Below are positions 35,397 to 47,360 of a DNA stretch of 64,000 nt, piece after piece; the stretch's first letter is position 1, and every line of letters begins with the position of its first letter. Under the pieces are notes generated by a model, which saw nothing but the letters and a program-made list of their open reading frames with translations, was not told the DNA's origin and ran no database searches. Source of the DNA: Coriaria nepalensis (Eukaryota > Streptophyta > Magnoliopsida > Cucurbitales > Coriariaceae); the NCBI GenBank assembly GCA_027186245.1, contig CP114482.1, positions 2,733,001 through 2,797,000 on the forward strand, read 5' to 3'. The translations under genes were made by a program, and so were the position numbers.

Positions 35397-36487
35397 AGCT
35401 TGTTCTTTGAGCATTGGTTTGGGTATCTTTCTTTTAACTTTACATTCTGCCAAGGCTAACATTTATATGTATGGATCCATAGTCCTTAAAGGATTTTATT
35501 CCAACTATGGTCTCCAATTCCTAATCGCAGATTACATCTTAAACCCAAAGGGTGTACAAAGAGCAGTGATATGTTTTAAACCTTTTGTCTGTGGTGTGCT
35601 GGAAGTTCATTTGACTATTATGGCATACAAATTGTTCAGCTCAAGCTAGCAGATAAACTGCCTAACTCATTTAATAGGGAAAATATTCATAAGGACTCAG
35701 ATTAGGATGTTTCCAATTGTGAATGCCAGATTCATATATATACGTATTAGAGACTGAATTTAATACGGGTTGACAATGCTTAGGAATTTCTTAAAATTGC
35801 ATAACCAACTGAATGAGGACCTTACACTGCATTATAAATTTATAATACCTGATAATAATCTTTTCCCGTGTTCTAATATTTAACTAAGAATACTCTTTTT
35901 CCTCCTCAAAAGACGGTCTCAACGTTCAGGAAAATGACTTCTAGATAGAAATTTAGAAGTCATTTTCCTGAAAAGAATACTAAACCTCACTTTTACCTTG
36001 AAACTATAAACCCCGCCCCACCCATCCCCTCCTTTTTTTGTGTTAAAACACCAATCCCATTTTCTCTTCCTTTTTTGTTGTTTTTTTTTTCTTTTTGGGA
36101 GGGTACTCTTTTATCTTCAGTTATCTCCTCTCTCTCCCCCCTCTTGAAAAAGAGAGTAAATATCAGGAAAAAAAAAAGTTCAGAATAGTTCAAAAGAGAA
36201 GAACCTTGTAAAAAAAATCTCAATAAGAAAGAATCATTCATTTTGGACTATCAAGGTAACTGACTTGTACATACCTCAAAACTTGTATATACATATCCAT
36301 CTAGAAATTTGCATTTCTCATTCAATGATGTCCCTACTCAGACAACACCATGTCAGTAATTTTGACCGTCCTGGTAACCAACTTTCAGTGCCAGTAGCTG
36401 GACAAATGTATACAATCCTAATCAGAAGAACCTAATCTACAACTGAGCCAGCTCCTACGAGTTCTCCACCGAATCCTTAAAAATCTT
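35397..36487. other. Convergent 3' flanks of the TRM-like and TAF8 genes
   Basis: Holds the 3' untranslated regions of both genes and a perfect hairpin at 35925-35972. The open frames here (35407-35649, 35993-36241) show no family match. Confidence 0.6.
35925..35972. repeat. Perfect 19-bp inverted repeat (hairpin) with 10-nt loop
   Basis: Arm 1 (35925-35943) reads TTCAGGAAAATGACTTCTA. Arm 2 (35954-35972) is its exact reverse complement. The loop is GATAGAAATT. It lies between two convergent genes. Confidence 0.97.
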
Positions 36488-37549
36488 CTATGTTTGTCTT
36501 TTCTTGTCATCGTTCTCATTTTCGCTTGCAAACAAGCACGAGCTCTTCTCAGAACCATTGTTTACCGTCTTCAAATCCATTAACATACTCAAGGGCTTCT
36601 TCTTTCCAGGCCCAATTTTAAATCTAACAATGGGTCTCTTGTTGAAAGGCGACTCTTCTTCCCTGTCGCCTACTTTACTCTTCATTGATTCAATAACTGG
36701 AGAAGATGTATCCATAATACGATCTTCCACAGAAGGATTCTTTACTATTGTATTATTAGCAAGCTTAGCTGGAGGAATGGCAAGAGACACTTCCTTCTCA
36801 CCATGTCGCAAAGGTGGAGCAAGGAATGGGTTACTTTCTCGTGCTTGCTTGGCTTTAGCAGCATCTACATTGTCCACCAGGGTGGATCCTTCTAAACCGT
36901 TAGATAACCTTTGATGGAAACACAACAGTGACCGTTCCATCTTTCTTAGTTGTTTTTCTTGCTCCACTTTAACTTTGTAATGTTCATTCACTCTCTCATC
37001 CCCCGACGGTGAATGAATATAAGTAAGGGGATTAGGGAAGGAAGGCAACCAAGCAGGTATATCCTCACTAGGAGGCTCTTCCCCAATTTGCAAAAAACTT
37101 GGTGTTAGCTTCCGGTCTTTAACAACTGGGAATGGAGGAATAGAATAGGCAAATGAGATTTGCTGTGCCTCATGAACATACCGAGCAATTTCCTTGATTG
37201 TACCAGAACTAGCAAGGCAATGATCAACATCTGAAGCACCTGGAAACCCTTGTATTGATCCCAAATCTTCCAACGCATGGATAATATCGAAGGCATTACT
37301 CTCTGTTCTACCAGAAAAGTTAGCATTAAAGTGTGCAATCTTCCCAATGTTGCAAATATACCACAGAGCAATATCGGAAAGCGCTTCAAGAGCAGACTGA
37401 TGAAAAGTTTGAAACCCCTGACTTTCACATACTTGAGCTACAGCAATCTTTGCAATTGCTCGGGAGAAGTCTTCACCACCATATTTGCTGCGTGTTCTTG
37501 GTTGTTCTTGCACTTTTCCACTCTGTCCACCACCATCGTTCATATTCAA
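36488..37549 (-). CDS. TAF8: TFIID subunit 8 (TAF8)
   Basis: An uninterrupted 353-residue coding exon. Residues about 25-105 form the bromodomain-associated histone fold (DFSRAIAKIAVAQVCESQGF..., ALEALSDIALWYI, EDLGSIQGFPGASDV). Residues about 145-185 form the TAF8 C-terminal Pro-rich region (LTPSFLQIGEEPPSEDIPAW, SFPNPLTYIHSP). The C-terminus is basic, with RPIVRFKIGPGKKKPL. TAF8 pairs with TAF10 through its histone fold and helps assemble TFIID for RNA polymerase II initiation in the nucleus. The length fits plant TAF8. The start MNMNDGGG is the first ATG after a predicted 5' UTR intron. No lesions are seen. Confidence 0.95.
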   Translation of the reverse strand: MNMNDGGGQSGKVQEQPRTRSKYGGEDFSRAIAKIAVAQVCESQGFQTFHQSALEALSDIALWYICNIGKIAHFNANFSGRTESNAFDIIHALEDLGSIQGFPGASDVDHCLASSGTIKEIARYVHEAQQISFAYSIPPFPVVKDRKLTPSFLQIGEEPPSEDIPAWLPSFPNPLTYIHSPSGDERVNEHYKVKVEQEKQLRKMERSLLCFHQRLSNGLEGSTLVDNVDAAKAKQARESNPFLAPPLRHGEKEVSLAIPPAKLANNTIVKNPSVEDRIMDTSSPVIESMKSKVGDREEESPFNKRPIVRFKIGPGKKKPLSMLMDLKTVNNGSEKSSCLFASENENDDKKRQT

Positions 37550-37671
37550 TACCTCATGTCACTTCAGCCAACAAATCAAAACATCCATCATGACCATTCT
37601 GCATAAGGAATCAAGCTTTTGTACCATTCATCCACAAACACTGATTCATGTCTTAACACTTCCCTAAGTAT

Positions 37672-38132
37672 CTGTGGAAATTAAAAAATTAAAAAATCAA
37701 GAAGAAAATTGGTAAATATTTGTCACCAATTGAGCTCTGAACATTTCCAAAAGAACTTAATTAAGACTACATCAGGATACCAATTTCTCACATCAGAACT
37801 ATGAATGTACTCTTTTTCCTCCGGAAAAACATTTTTTGAAAAACCGCCCTTGGAAATTACCAAACTAAGTAGTACGCAAATGAAGAAACAGTGAAACCCT
37901 AAATTGTCCGACTTTCGGGATACAAGGGAACAAATTGGGCAAGCAGACGGAAAAAAAAAGAAATGAAATAGTTCAACACGATAAATGACAAACAAACTGG
38001 TCGCATACAAGTGATTCCTAGGGTTACGCAGAGAGTAGAAACAAGAAGAAAGAAAATCAGCTTCGAATTCGCCGGGCAACAACAAATAAACACTCCTAGC
38101 CAGAGGAAAACCAAGCTCAATCGGCTACTTAC
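37672..38132 (-). other. Predicted 5' UTR intron of TAF8
   Basis: Donor CAA|GTAAGT at 38132 and acceptor TTTCCACAG at 37672 on the minus strand frame a 461-nt intron ending 122 nt before the TAF8 ATG. The upstream leader exon lies in 38133 to about 38250. Confidence 0.7.
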
Positions 38133-38259
38133 TTGATTGGAAGCGTCCGAGAGAGCTTCGATTCTGGATTCTCTCGGGACTTAAACCGTAAAAACCTTGG
38201 AAGAATGAAGATCCAGAGATAGAGAGACTGTGAGGTTCGCTTCTAAGGACTGTAGGTAG

Positions 38260-39336
38260 GGCAGGGCCAGGTCAGAGACGGCGAGAAGAGATGGAGGGGA
38301 CTATTTAAGAAAAAGAGGACTGCTTAATTGGGGACACGTGTAAAATTTTACGGTTTTGGAATTTCTTTCTTTTTTTTCATTTTTTTTTCTTTTTTTTTTT
38401 TGGCCCATTTTTGTGTTTAAATTAGACGTTAAGTCGTTTTACCGAACTTTTTAACGGTTGAATTTATTTACCCTGTAGAGTGAAAAAGAAAAAGTCGTTA
38501 CTCATTAATGAAAAAGGAAACATATTACATTTATTATCAAAAGATAGGTAATTATTTTAACTCGAATATCAAATTAGATCAAGACTTTACCAACAAAGAT
38601 AGTACCTTACTTTATTTAAGTAATAATTTTTATATAATTTTTATAGCTTATAGGTTATATTTAAGTAATATATGTGATTTTGAATTTATTATGAAATTAT
38701 AGGATCTTAAGAAATTTGATAATAAAATAAGAAATTAATGATATTTAAAAAAAATTAATTATAAATTATTAAATAAAAATATTTTAAAATGGAGTGAAAT
38801 TCTTAAAGTATGAAAACGAAATTCGATTTTTGAACGAAAATAGAGCAAAAATGGAAATCATTTCTTTTTAGAAGGAAGAACATAACATCGATCTTTTTTC
38901 TCCAGCAAAAGATTGAGCAACAATCGGAATAATTTCCATTATTCCACATTGAGCAAGGAAATCAGAACAATGGTAGCGACAATCGTTTTTGGTGGTATGT
39001 TTTTTCATTAAGTCAGTTAGGTTTGTTTTTTCAAAAATAAGTTAGTGTGTTTTTGTGAAGGGGAAATTGGTAAAAGAGGAAGAGTGCTAAGTATAATTTC
39101 CTCTTTCTTTCTATCTTTATTTGTTTTATTATTATTAAATACAAAATATAGAATATAAGAAACAAGGTTATCTATCAAAGAAATGAAAAATGAGAGTATT
39201 CTCCAAAAAATTATTTGACATAAAGTCATTTAACTAAATATTCCATTGGCAAATAAGGGGAATTTTCTATATAGATAATTCAAGGGTAAAATTTTGAGAA
39301 TTATCCAAAATATATATTTATTTGTTAAATGTCTTT

Positions 39337-39371
<35 letters not shown>

Positions 39372-40731
39372 TGTATTAAGAATAAAAGAAGAATATTGAA
39401 ATTACAATTTGACTTTTCTTAGGCAAAGTCTTATTATTAGTTTTTTTCCTTTCCTTTTCACGTTCGAGAAGAACCAAACTTCTCCTTCTTCAACTCTATT
39501 TTCCCATTTTGATTCCTTTTTTTTTTTTTTTGGATCCTTCTTTATATCATTCATCTACGAACGTTATTTTGTCAGATCTTTCTACAAAAGTATCAAATTA
39601 TTTGTATTGATATTTTACTTGTCACTTCTTTTTTTGTGGAACTTTTCTATAAAATCATTTGATGTATTTCAAAATGTTGATTCTTTCGTTATTTTCCATA
39701 CTCTCTCTTTTTTTCTTCTTCTTTATAATAGCTCAATGAGCTAGAATTTCCAGATTCGTTGAGATCAATGGGATTAGAAATTTTCATACCATTTAAAGAA
39801 GATAATGCATGTAATATTCTCTCCAGATTGTCATTTTTCGGATTGTTATTCTCCCTATCATGACAATCATATGATTATGAACAATTTTGGATCTCATACT
39901 TAACCAACTTGAATCTCATTTTTTCATGATCTCTATCATAAATCCAAGTGTAAGTTTAGAAACCGGAAATCTATCAAGTGCGGAAGTAAACATATATGCA
40001 AATAATTTATTATTTCCAACTTAATAATAACATTATAGATATGTGTTGTAATTAAATGTTATGCAATTAATTATGTTAATAATTTTTGCAAATTAATATT
40101 GATTCTCATAAATATATAACATGATCAATTCATATCTAATTGGCTTGACATGCATATATCTTCACAAGCATCTTGAGAGAACAATGTTGTTTCAGATTCA
40201 GCCTTCCATGCTCAGCATGACTATAAAAGCAATCCCTTCCCTTATTTTACCTTCCATTGCCATCTAACTCTGTCTCCTCTGTTTTTCTGTGTTTCATTCG
40301 CGCTGTTGACCAGATTTATAACAAGCTAGCTTCTACATGATGAAAGAAAAATCATAAGGTTCTTCAAGTAGCTACTCGGGTTTTTAGTTTCTCTCCCATA
40401 ATATATTATTAGACGAGAAGTCCAAGAAGCGCACTTGATTTGGATATAATTGTTTCATTATGCTTCAATTGGGTCCCTCAAAATCAAATAGTGACCACAA
40501 ATTTTAAGTGATTGAGAATTCAAAGCCTTGCTAGAAATTTATACCACTTGATGCCTTGATCATTGTTGTCCAATTCGCTCCTTGCATGTTTCTGATTATA
40601 AAATTTGCACAAAAAATAATTTATCTATCCAATTCAGTACAATGATGTCTAAGAACATTTTTTGAAAAATAATTATTATCTATTTATTTTTTAATATCAA
40701 TATGACATAAGAAAAGATGAATCACTGCATT
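38260..40731. other. AT-rich spacer upstream of TAF8
   Basis: No supported gene. It holds a TTTA microsatellite (about 39333-39371) and long poly-T tracts (38370-38400, 39518-39532). Open frames here are low-complexity Phe/Ser/Leu runs. Confidence 0.6.
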
Positions 40732-41869
40732 TAAGGTTGTGCAATGGGTGGTTCAGATTGATCCGGATCCGGCTCCGAAAAGATCCGAAATCTTCGGATC
40801 TGATCGGATTTTTGATACGGATCCAGTTCTGACCCTTTTTTTTATTCCTTAAAGCAAGCATAACACTACTGTTCTGTCCTTTACCCACCAGAAAGAAAAG
40901 TTGCCGCTATATGCATTATCCCATAAAAATTGAGTCACCAGAAAGAAAGAACAGGAAAGAAAAAGTAAGAAGAAAGCTTTCTCTTGGTTGCAACCAAGAC
41001 AGTAGTAGCATTGATGATGAATTCTTCGCAAAACACATTGAGAAACCAGATAAAGACCAGAATTACCTTTTGTGATTAAGTAACACAGAATCCAGATAGT
41101 AATAAGAAGAAGAATCTTCATCCCTCCCTCCTCTCACTACTTAAATTTTACATACCAATTGATTTTTTCCCAATCTCCATAAGAAAACAATTAATTACGT
41201 TGGCAGCAAAAATGTCATTAAAACATCTTAAATGATGTCAAGGAGTAAACATGTTCTACTCTTTAGCATATTTCAACTTGAATCAGTTCCAAAAGATTAA
41301 AATAGCAACCTCATTACCTCAAGAGAGCCAAAGTACTTTGTTTTCATATTGCCACAAAAGTTCTCCACACCGTCCTTTAAATCCAAAAGCTCACAACAAA
41401 GCTTTCTAATTCCCTGCACGAAAAATAAAGCATTAATACACTGCTAAACAGCCATGCTTACACAACTATCATAAGTCTAGTAGTGTTCAAACTGAAAATG
41501 GGGAATAAATTAATGCCAGAAAACATTGTCAAGCGTTTTCCGAGGAACCAGGAAACATTCTTACCGTAGATGTGTAGAAATCAAACAGAAGAGGAACCGA
41601 ACTTTCTACTTCTTTCTTCTTCACCGATTTCTGCTCTGCTCCGTTTACCGGTGAAAACCCCCCTGCCCCTTATGAGAGAGGTAGAGTTTAGAGAGAGAGA
41701 GAAACACAGTGAAATATTCGGATGATAGTTTAGGGTATTTGATTCTCTTCTTTTTCTCCCTAATATTATTTGGATCTATCCTGATCCGATATATCTCCAT
41801 TTAGGAACCGAAAAAATTACCTTGACTAATATCAAATTTGAAATATTCGGATCCGAATGGACATACTTA
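40732..41869. mobile_element. Non-autonomous hAT-like element carrying a host gene fragment
   Basis: The segment is flanked by the 8-bp direct repeat ACTGCATT (40724-40731 and 41870-41877), the duplication size of hAT transposons. Its ends are imperfect inverted repeats, TAAGGTTGTGCAATGGG on the left and TAAGTATGTCCATTCGG on the right (reverse complement), 12 of 17 identical and of the hAT type. Both subterminal zones are rich in GGATCC/GATCCGAA motifs (40757-40826; 41772-41866). It encodes no transposase; the interior contains an EXO84C-like exon. Length 1,138 bp. Confidence 0.75.
41318..41626 (-). pseudogene. Captured fragment of an exocyst EXO84C-like gene
   Basis: On the minus strand a 96-bp exon (41413-41318) with clean AG and GT borders encodes [20 protein letters not shown] followed by [12 protein letters not shown], which I recognise as an early exon of plant EXO84C. 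A possible upstream leader exon ends at a GTAAGAATG donor near 41563. The family's starting exon with the initiator Met is not visible, and no later EXO84C exon follows. EXO84 is an exocyst subunit for vesicle tethering. The fragment lies wholly inside the hAT-like element, so it is not a gene in place. Confidence 0.75.
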
Positions 41870-41877
41870 ACTGCATT

Positions 41878-44410
41878 GACATTGAAACTGTCTAATATGA
41901 TACAGATGAAGAATGAATGATTTTGATATAATATCCAGATCCAGATCTTCGATATAATATATCTGATGCCCATGTAGAGAGAGTTACATGAATGCTCCAA
42001 TTATTGAAACGATTATTCCACTCGATTTAGCTAGAATGGTTGATCTTCTTCTCCAATTTACTTTCTCCATCTTAAAATAGCTCGCACGAATCATCTAAAC
42101 ATATTAACAGGGAATAAATACATCATCCCTAGCAGTAGCAGAATTACAAGTCCCACAACTTTGCAAATGGAACCACCATGCCATGATAGTGTTGCTCTTA
42201 AAGAAAACAAAACATGGAGACAACCGTGTTTGGCAACGATTTTCGTTATCAGTGACATTCAAAAGATGAAATTAAAAATCGTCCTTTTTAGTTTTTGAAT
42301 CACAAAACGAGGATACTGTTTTTTACCTTTTTTCGTGTTTCATGATCTCAATTTTGCAATTTGAATGACAAAAAATACTGTTCACATTTTCGTGATTTCA
42401 CATTTCCTACTTCTGATGCAATGAACTCTCTTTCTTCTTCATTTTCCCCTTCTTCGTAACCGGCTTCATTTTCCTCTCTACCACTTTCCCTCCTCTTCAT
42501 TGTCCTCCATAGCTGCCTAACAAAGGTCCTTACGCTTGATCGATTTCTAGTTATTTTTCCACAAGAACAAAATGGTTCGTTTTGTTAAAAGACCCAGAAA
42601 TCGTTTTTTAATTCTCGGTTGCCAAACACTTTCATCCTTCTAAGTTAGTTTTCTAATTTACGTTACCAAACGCAAAATGACATTAAAAAGCTTTGTTTGA
42701 ATAAGTGTCAGAACCATGTCTTTTCTGACATTAAATTCCAAATTATAATACAGTAATCTGACAACCACAGACACAAAAAGTAGTTTCGGGATATAATTGT
42801 CATTTAAAAACACACAAAAAAAAAATGTGATTAAAATGCTGATATTATAAAATGTACAGACAAAAAAAAAAAAAGTCACCTCCAAACGTAATTGTCGGCC
42901 ACTGAAACCGATTTTCATGATTTGAAATGAATAACTCGCCGAGGTAGAAAATGTTATTTCATTGCGTGTTACTGAAGCATCTTGATTAGGATAACGTCCT
43001 CATATCACTTTCCATATCAGCTTGAGATTTTTTTAGATAAGATTCTCTTTTTTTCTTTCTATTTTTTTTTTAGAGTATTTTCTATTAATTTCTGTAATAA
43101 AATATTATGAAATTTTTTCCTTAATTTTCATTCTTGATATTATAATTTCCTCTTTGCTTGGATTTTATCAAAATTTATATTGACTTTATCTTCTTTTTCC
43201 GATTTAAAATATTATAAAAAATTTTGAGTATATCACATTTTTCTTGACTCAAAACATTAATTAATAAGGAGTCGATTCATGTTCATTCTTATTTAGAAGA
43301 AGATGTGGTCATAAGATAAGTCTCAATATATTTAGATAATTATAATATATTTTTTATCTTCTTATTCATTTAGAAAAATATGATAAATAGATTTTTTTTA
43401 ATCCTTCATCAATAGATAGTAGTTTTTATTTAATCCATCTGATTTAATATGTATCGGTCGGATTTAAGAAATTTAAAATAAATTCAGTCGGATGATCCGA
43501 TAGAATTATTAACATACCTTCGCAGTGGTGGAAGCAGAATGGGTTCAAATACTCCATATTAGCTCGAATTGGTCGAGATGTCTTTGCAATTTTAATATCT
43601 ATAGTTGTTTCAGAGTTTACATTCAGCACATGTGGTCATAGGATCACCGACACTTATAGCAGGTTTATTCCTAATAAAATTAAAGTGTTTATCTATGTTC
43701 AGAGTTGGATTTCGAACTTATCTTTTAAATTAGTCAATGTGGTGGATGGCTTAGAGCACTTTGAATTAGATGATAGTATATTTAATTTTTTTAATATTAT
43801 ATTTCACTTTAGTATTAATTTTTTTTTTTTTTTTGCAGAAGAGTCTAAAACAATAGATTAATTGAACAGTTAGACGAGACAATTATGATATTTAGCATGT
43901 TTAGAAAATTGATCTTGTTTTTGTGATGTGAATATTTTTTTAATATGGATTATGAAAAATAAATTATAGATTATGAATATTCTTAATGATATTGTTAATA
44001 ATATCAAAATATATATAAAAAATGACATAAATAAAAATGTAAATATACATGGAAAAATAAAAAAAAAATACATGAAAGGATGAAAGAAAGAAGGAAAAAG
44101 GACGGGAAAAAGAACAGGAAAAAGAACAGAGAGAGGAGAAAGAGTCGTCCGATGGATACTTGAATTGAACGACAGAAAAATTTTGTCGGATGGATACTTG
44201 AAGAGTGCAGCGTGGTCCAGCTCAGTCCAGTACTTCACCAAACCTAGTAATTAGAATCCTCTGCCTCTCACCAAAGTGGGGTTTCCAATAGCCTCATGTA
44301 AGAATGAGAGAGAGTAGGTTCCGCATATTATAATACAGGCAGTCAGGCACACTCTTTCAAGTCTTATCCCAAGCACATAATTTCTGTCGAAAGATCTAAA
44401 ATCTAACTTG
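41878..44410. other. AT-rich spacer with a possible MITE
   Basis: No supported gene. Apart from the inverted-repeat unit at 42226-42629, it holds poly-T and AT-rich tracts. The stretch 44140-44410 is the 5' flank of the BAHD gene and has purine-rich GAAAGAAGG-like runs. Confidence 0.55.
42226..42629. mobile_element. Possible MITE bounded by GTGTTTGGCAAC inverted repeats
   Basis: GTGTTTGGCAAC at 42226-42237 and its exact reverse complement at 42618-42629 enclose 380 bp without an open frame. A related GTTACCAAACGC sits at 42662. Such 'GTTTGG(C/T)AAC' ends are common in short plant elements. No target duplication was found. Confidence 0.45.
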
Positions 44411-45814
44411 ATGGCCGCACGACACAACTCGGTGGAGATAGTTGAGATTTGCAAGGTGGCTCCACCGCCATCAACCTCCCACATGCCGGGATATTATTCC
44501 TCCAGCCCAAAATCTCTCCCTCTTACGTTCTTCGACATACTATGGTTAAGACTCCCTCCCGTTGAACGCCTCTTCTACTACCAACTCCCTACTGATCCAA
44601 ACATGACTTCCTTCTTTGATCACATCCTTCCAAAACTCAAACACTCGCTCTCTCTCACCCTCCAACACTACCTCCCTCTAGCCGGAACGATCACCTGGCC
44701 CCACCACTCCCACAAGCCCATCATATCTTTCACTGAAACCGATGCCGTTTCACTCACTGTGGCGCAGTCCGTAGAGTCCGATCTCTTCACCCATCTATCG
44801 GACATCAACTTCTACGAAGCCGCCATGCACGACCCACTTGTGCCCCAATTGATTGCGACCGATGTACAAGCTCAAGTCATGTCACTGCAAATCACACTAT
44901 TTCCGAACACTGGTTTTTCCATTGGAATCTCTACCCACCATGCTGCTCTTGACGGGAAATCTTCCACTACGTTTATGAAATCTTGGGCTCATATTTGCAA
45001 ATCTTCTTCGCCTACGCTGCCGTCTGAGCTAAACCCGTTTTACGATAGGTCGGTTATTACGGACCCACTTGGTCTCGAGGAAATTTACACAAACGTGTGG
45101 TTGAATCATAACGGACCCAACAACAAAAGCTTAATGTTTTTGCAGCTAAAAGTCCCTCCCGGTTCAGTTCGAGCGACGTTCGAGTTGACTCGTGAAAACA
45201 TAGAAAAGTTGAAGAAAATATTCGACCGACGGGAAAAAGTGCCCGAAAAACCAGTTCATGTGACGACATTTTCAATAACTGTTGCTTATGTGTTGGCGTG
45301 TTTAGCAAAAGCAGAGGAGATAAAACATAGCAAAATAGTTCTTGCCATGGCCATTGATGGCAGGACTAGATTGAAACCTCAGGTGCCAAAAACGTATACC
45401 GGGAATTGTGTAGGGGGTCGTTTTGCAATTGCAGAGACTAGAGAGCTAGTAGGGGAAAATGGGATAGTTGTTGGGGTAGAAGCAATTAGTGAAGCATTGA
45501 GAGGATTAGATGATGATGATGGGCTTCTAAGTGAGGCTGAACAGATGGCTTCCATGATTTCAAGTCTGGGAAGTTATGATGATCATACAAGAGTGATTGG
45601 GATTGCAGGGTCGCCAATGTTTCAGGTTTATAGTACTGATTTTGGATGGGGAAAGCCCGTGAAAGTGGATGTGACCTCGATCGATAAGACCGGAGCCTTC
45701 TCAATTTCGGAGAGTAGAAACGGTGGTGGCGGGGTTGAGATCGGCTTGGTTCGGGACAGAAGTGAAGTTGAAGCTTATGCTTCACTTTTTGTTCAAGGAT
45801 TGGAGGCTCTCTAG
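44411..45814 (+). CDS. BAHD acyltransferase, phenolic glucoside/anthocyanin malonyltransferase type
   Basis: A single exon of 467 residues. The catalytic HxxxD is HAALD at residues 177-181 within STHHAALDGKSS. The structural DFGWG is at 410-414. YTGNCVGG matches the YFGNC motif of flavonoid and phenolic-glucoside malonyltransferases (BAHD clade I). The family's LPLTFFDILWL start is present. BAHD enzymes move an acyl group from CoA (malonyl-CoA in this clade) to a sugar hydroxyl of a phenolic glycoside in the cytosol. The ATG at 44411 is chosen because the codon before it is TTG, not a start. All key residues are present. The exact acceptor cannot be told. A deleted relative lies 4 kb downstream. 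Confidence 0.94.
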   Translation: MAARHNSVEIVEICKVAPPPSTSHMPGYYSSSPKSLPLTFFDILWLRLPPVERLFYYQLPTDPNMTSFFDHILPKLKHSLSLTLQHYLPLAGTITWPHHSHKPIISFTETDAVSLTVAQSVESDLFTHLSDINFYEAAMHDPLVPQLIATDVQAQVMSLQITLFPNTGFSIGISTHHAALDGKSSTTFMKSWAHICKSSSPTLPSELNPFYDRSVITDPLGLEEIYTNVWLNHNGPNNKSLMFLQLKVPPGSVRATFELTRENIEKLKKIFDRREKVPEKPVHVTTFSITVAYVLACLAKAEEIKHSKIVLAMAIDGRTRLKPQVPKTYTGNCVGGRFAIAETRELVGENGIVVGVEAISEALRGLDDDDGLLSEAEQMASMISSLGSYDDHTRVIGIAGSPMFQVYSTDFGWGKPVKVDVTSIDKTGAFSISESRNGGGGVEIGLVRDRSEVEAYASLFVQGLEAL

Positions 45815-47340
45815 CTATAATCGTTTAATATTCTATCATAAACCGTTCTAGATCGAAATGTGATGTTTTTATAAGTATTTTGATTCGTCCATATGTTTTG
45901 CGATTCATATGCATGTACATGGACGATTCATACATACATTAATGCAATCTTATTTGCGAGTGATCTGATTTTGTGCATCGGAGAAGATCAATGTTTGTTT
46001 AAATTATTTTATTTAACTCTTTAATTTATTTTTCTCATTTATGCTTACGCACCTAAATTAGGGAATATAATAGCCAACTACCTTATGTACAACGAATGAA
46101 TCACATGATGACACGTTGCAAATTTCCTCCATGCCATAAAGTGTTCTGATGTAAAATATCTGAGTGGAGCTTCGTCGTCCGTCGATGTTTTTTTTTTTTT
46201 TTTTTCCGGGCTTACCGGCGGCATGAAATTATAAAAATAAAAATAAAACTCTCTCTCCTCATTCATTTTTATCACTCTCTCTCTCCTTCACAGATTAGAA
46301 TCCTTTCAAATTACTTATGCTTTCTTCTTTTGTCTTTTCTCCATCTAAAAAAGATATTCAAAAGATTAAGGTTTATGGTGGCTGAACAACCAAAGAAGCT
46401 GCAGTCATTCGCACAAAGGAGGTGGCCCTATCTGGCTATCTCTATGGAGCTGGGTATCTGTTCTCTTCCGCCATGTCTAAACCTTAACAGCTTGTGCTAT
46501 TTTAGCTCTTTGTTTTTTTAATGAAAAGAATTGAATCTTTGTGAGCACATCGTAGATCTGCTCCGATAAATCAAATCAAAAAGAGAACTTTTGAACCAAA
46601 AATTACAGCATCAAGCTAAATAAGACAGAAAACTTTCTCTAACTTAAATTCTTACATTTTCACAACGATCTAACAGATCATAATCTGAAAACATCTCACG
46701 AAGAAGAAATCAGCAAAAGCAAAGGTAAGAAGATGAATCTTTGGAATATTTTTTATTAGTTACAGGTCTTTTTTAAATGGAGAAAATAGAAGATAGAAGA
46801 AAAAAACAGAAGAGTAATCTGGAGAGGATGAATGCATGGAGGAGAGAGGAGAGGAGAGAGTGGGAAGGCACGAGCACAACGTGAGTAGTGAGCCGTGAGC
46901 CGTGAGCCGTGAGCCGTGAGCCGTGAGCCGTGAGCCGTGTGAATTTACACCTCTTATCTTCCCCTAATAGCTCCTAGTACATTTCAGTATTCCACGTCTC
47001 TGTTTTTAGGGTTAACAGATTCCCATGTTTGTGTTCCCTACTCTTTTCCAATAAGATATCAGAATTGGGCTGTGGAAGACTAGTCGTTCTCCCTTACGAT
47101 ACGTCGCTTTCCCTAAGCAAGCTTTCGATTGCAACGTGAGCTGTCTTCTCCAATCAGGAACCAAGACCTGGCAGTAACTAAGCAAAGTGATGACGGAGAT
47201 CCGTTTTAGAGAGTAGAAAGTACGCAACTTGCTTGCGCGCCTCTTCCTGCAGTCTGTGGGGCCCACATGCGTGATCTCCTTCCATCCATTTTTTCCCACC
47301 GTATTATTTGGTCATTCTGACACCTCTCCCACGCGCCAAC
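45815..47340. other. Spacer between the BAHD and AFP genes
   Basis: No supported gene. It holds a T run (about 46187-46205), CT repeats (46250-46285) and a heptamer repeat (46890-46938). A short open frame around 46330-46521 shows no family match. Confidence 0.6.
46890..46938. repeat. Heptamer tandem repeat (GAGCCGT)x7
   Basis: Seven exact copies of GAGCCGT, GC-richer than the surroundings, about 1.1 kb upstream of the AFP start codon. Confidence 0.97.
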
Positions 47341-47360
47341 CGCTTCTTTCTCTTCGCGCT

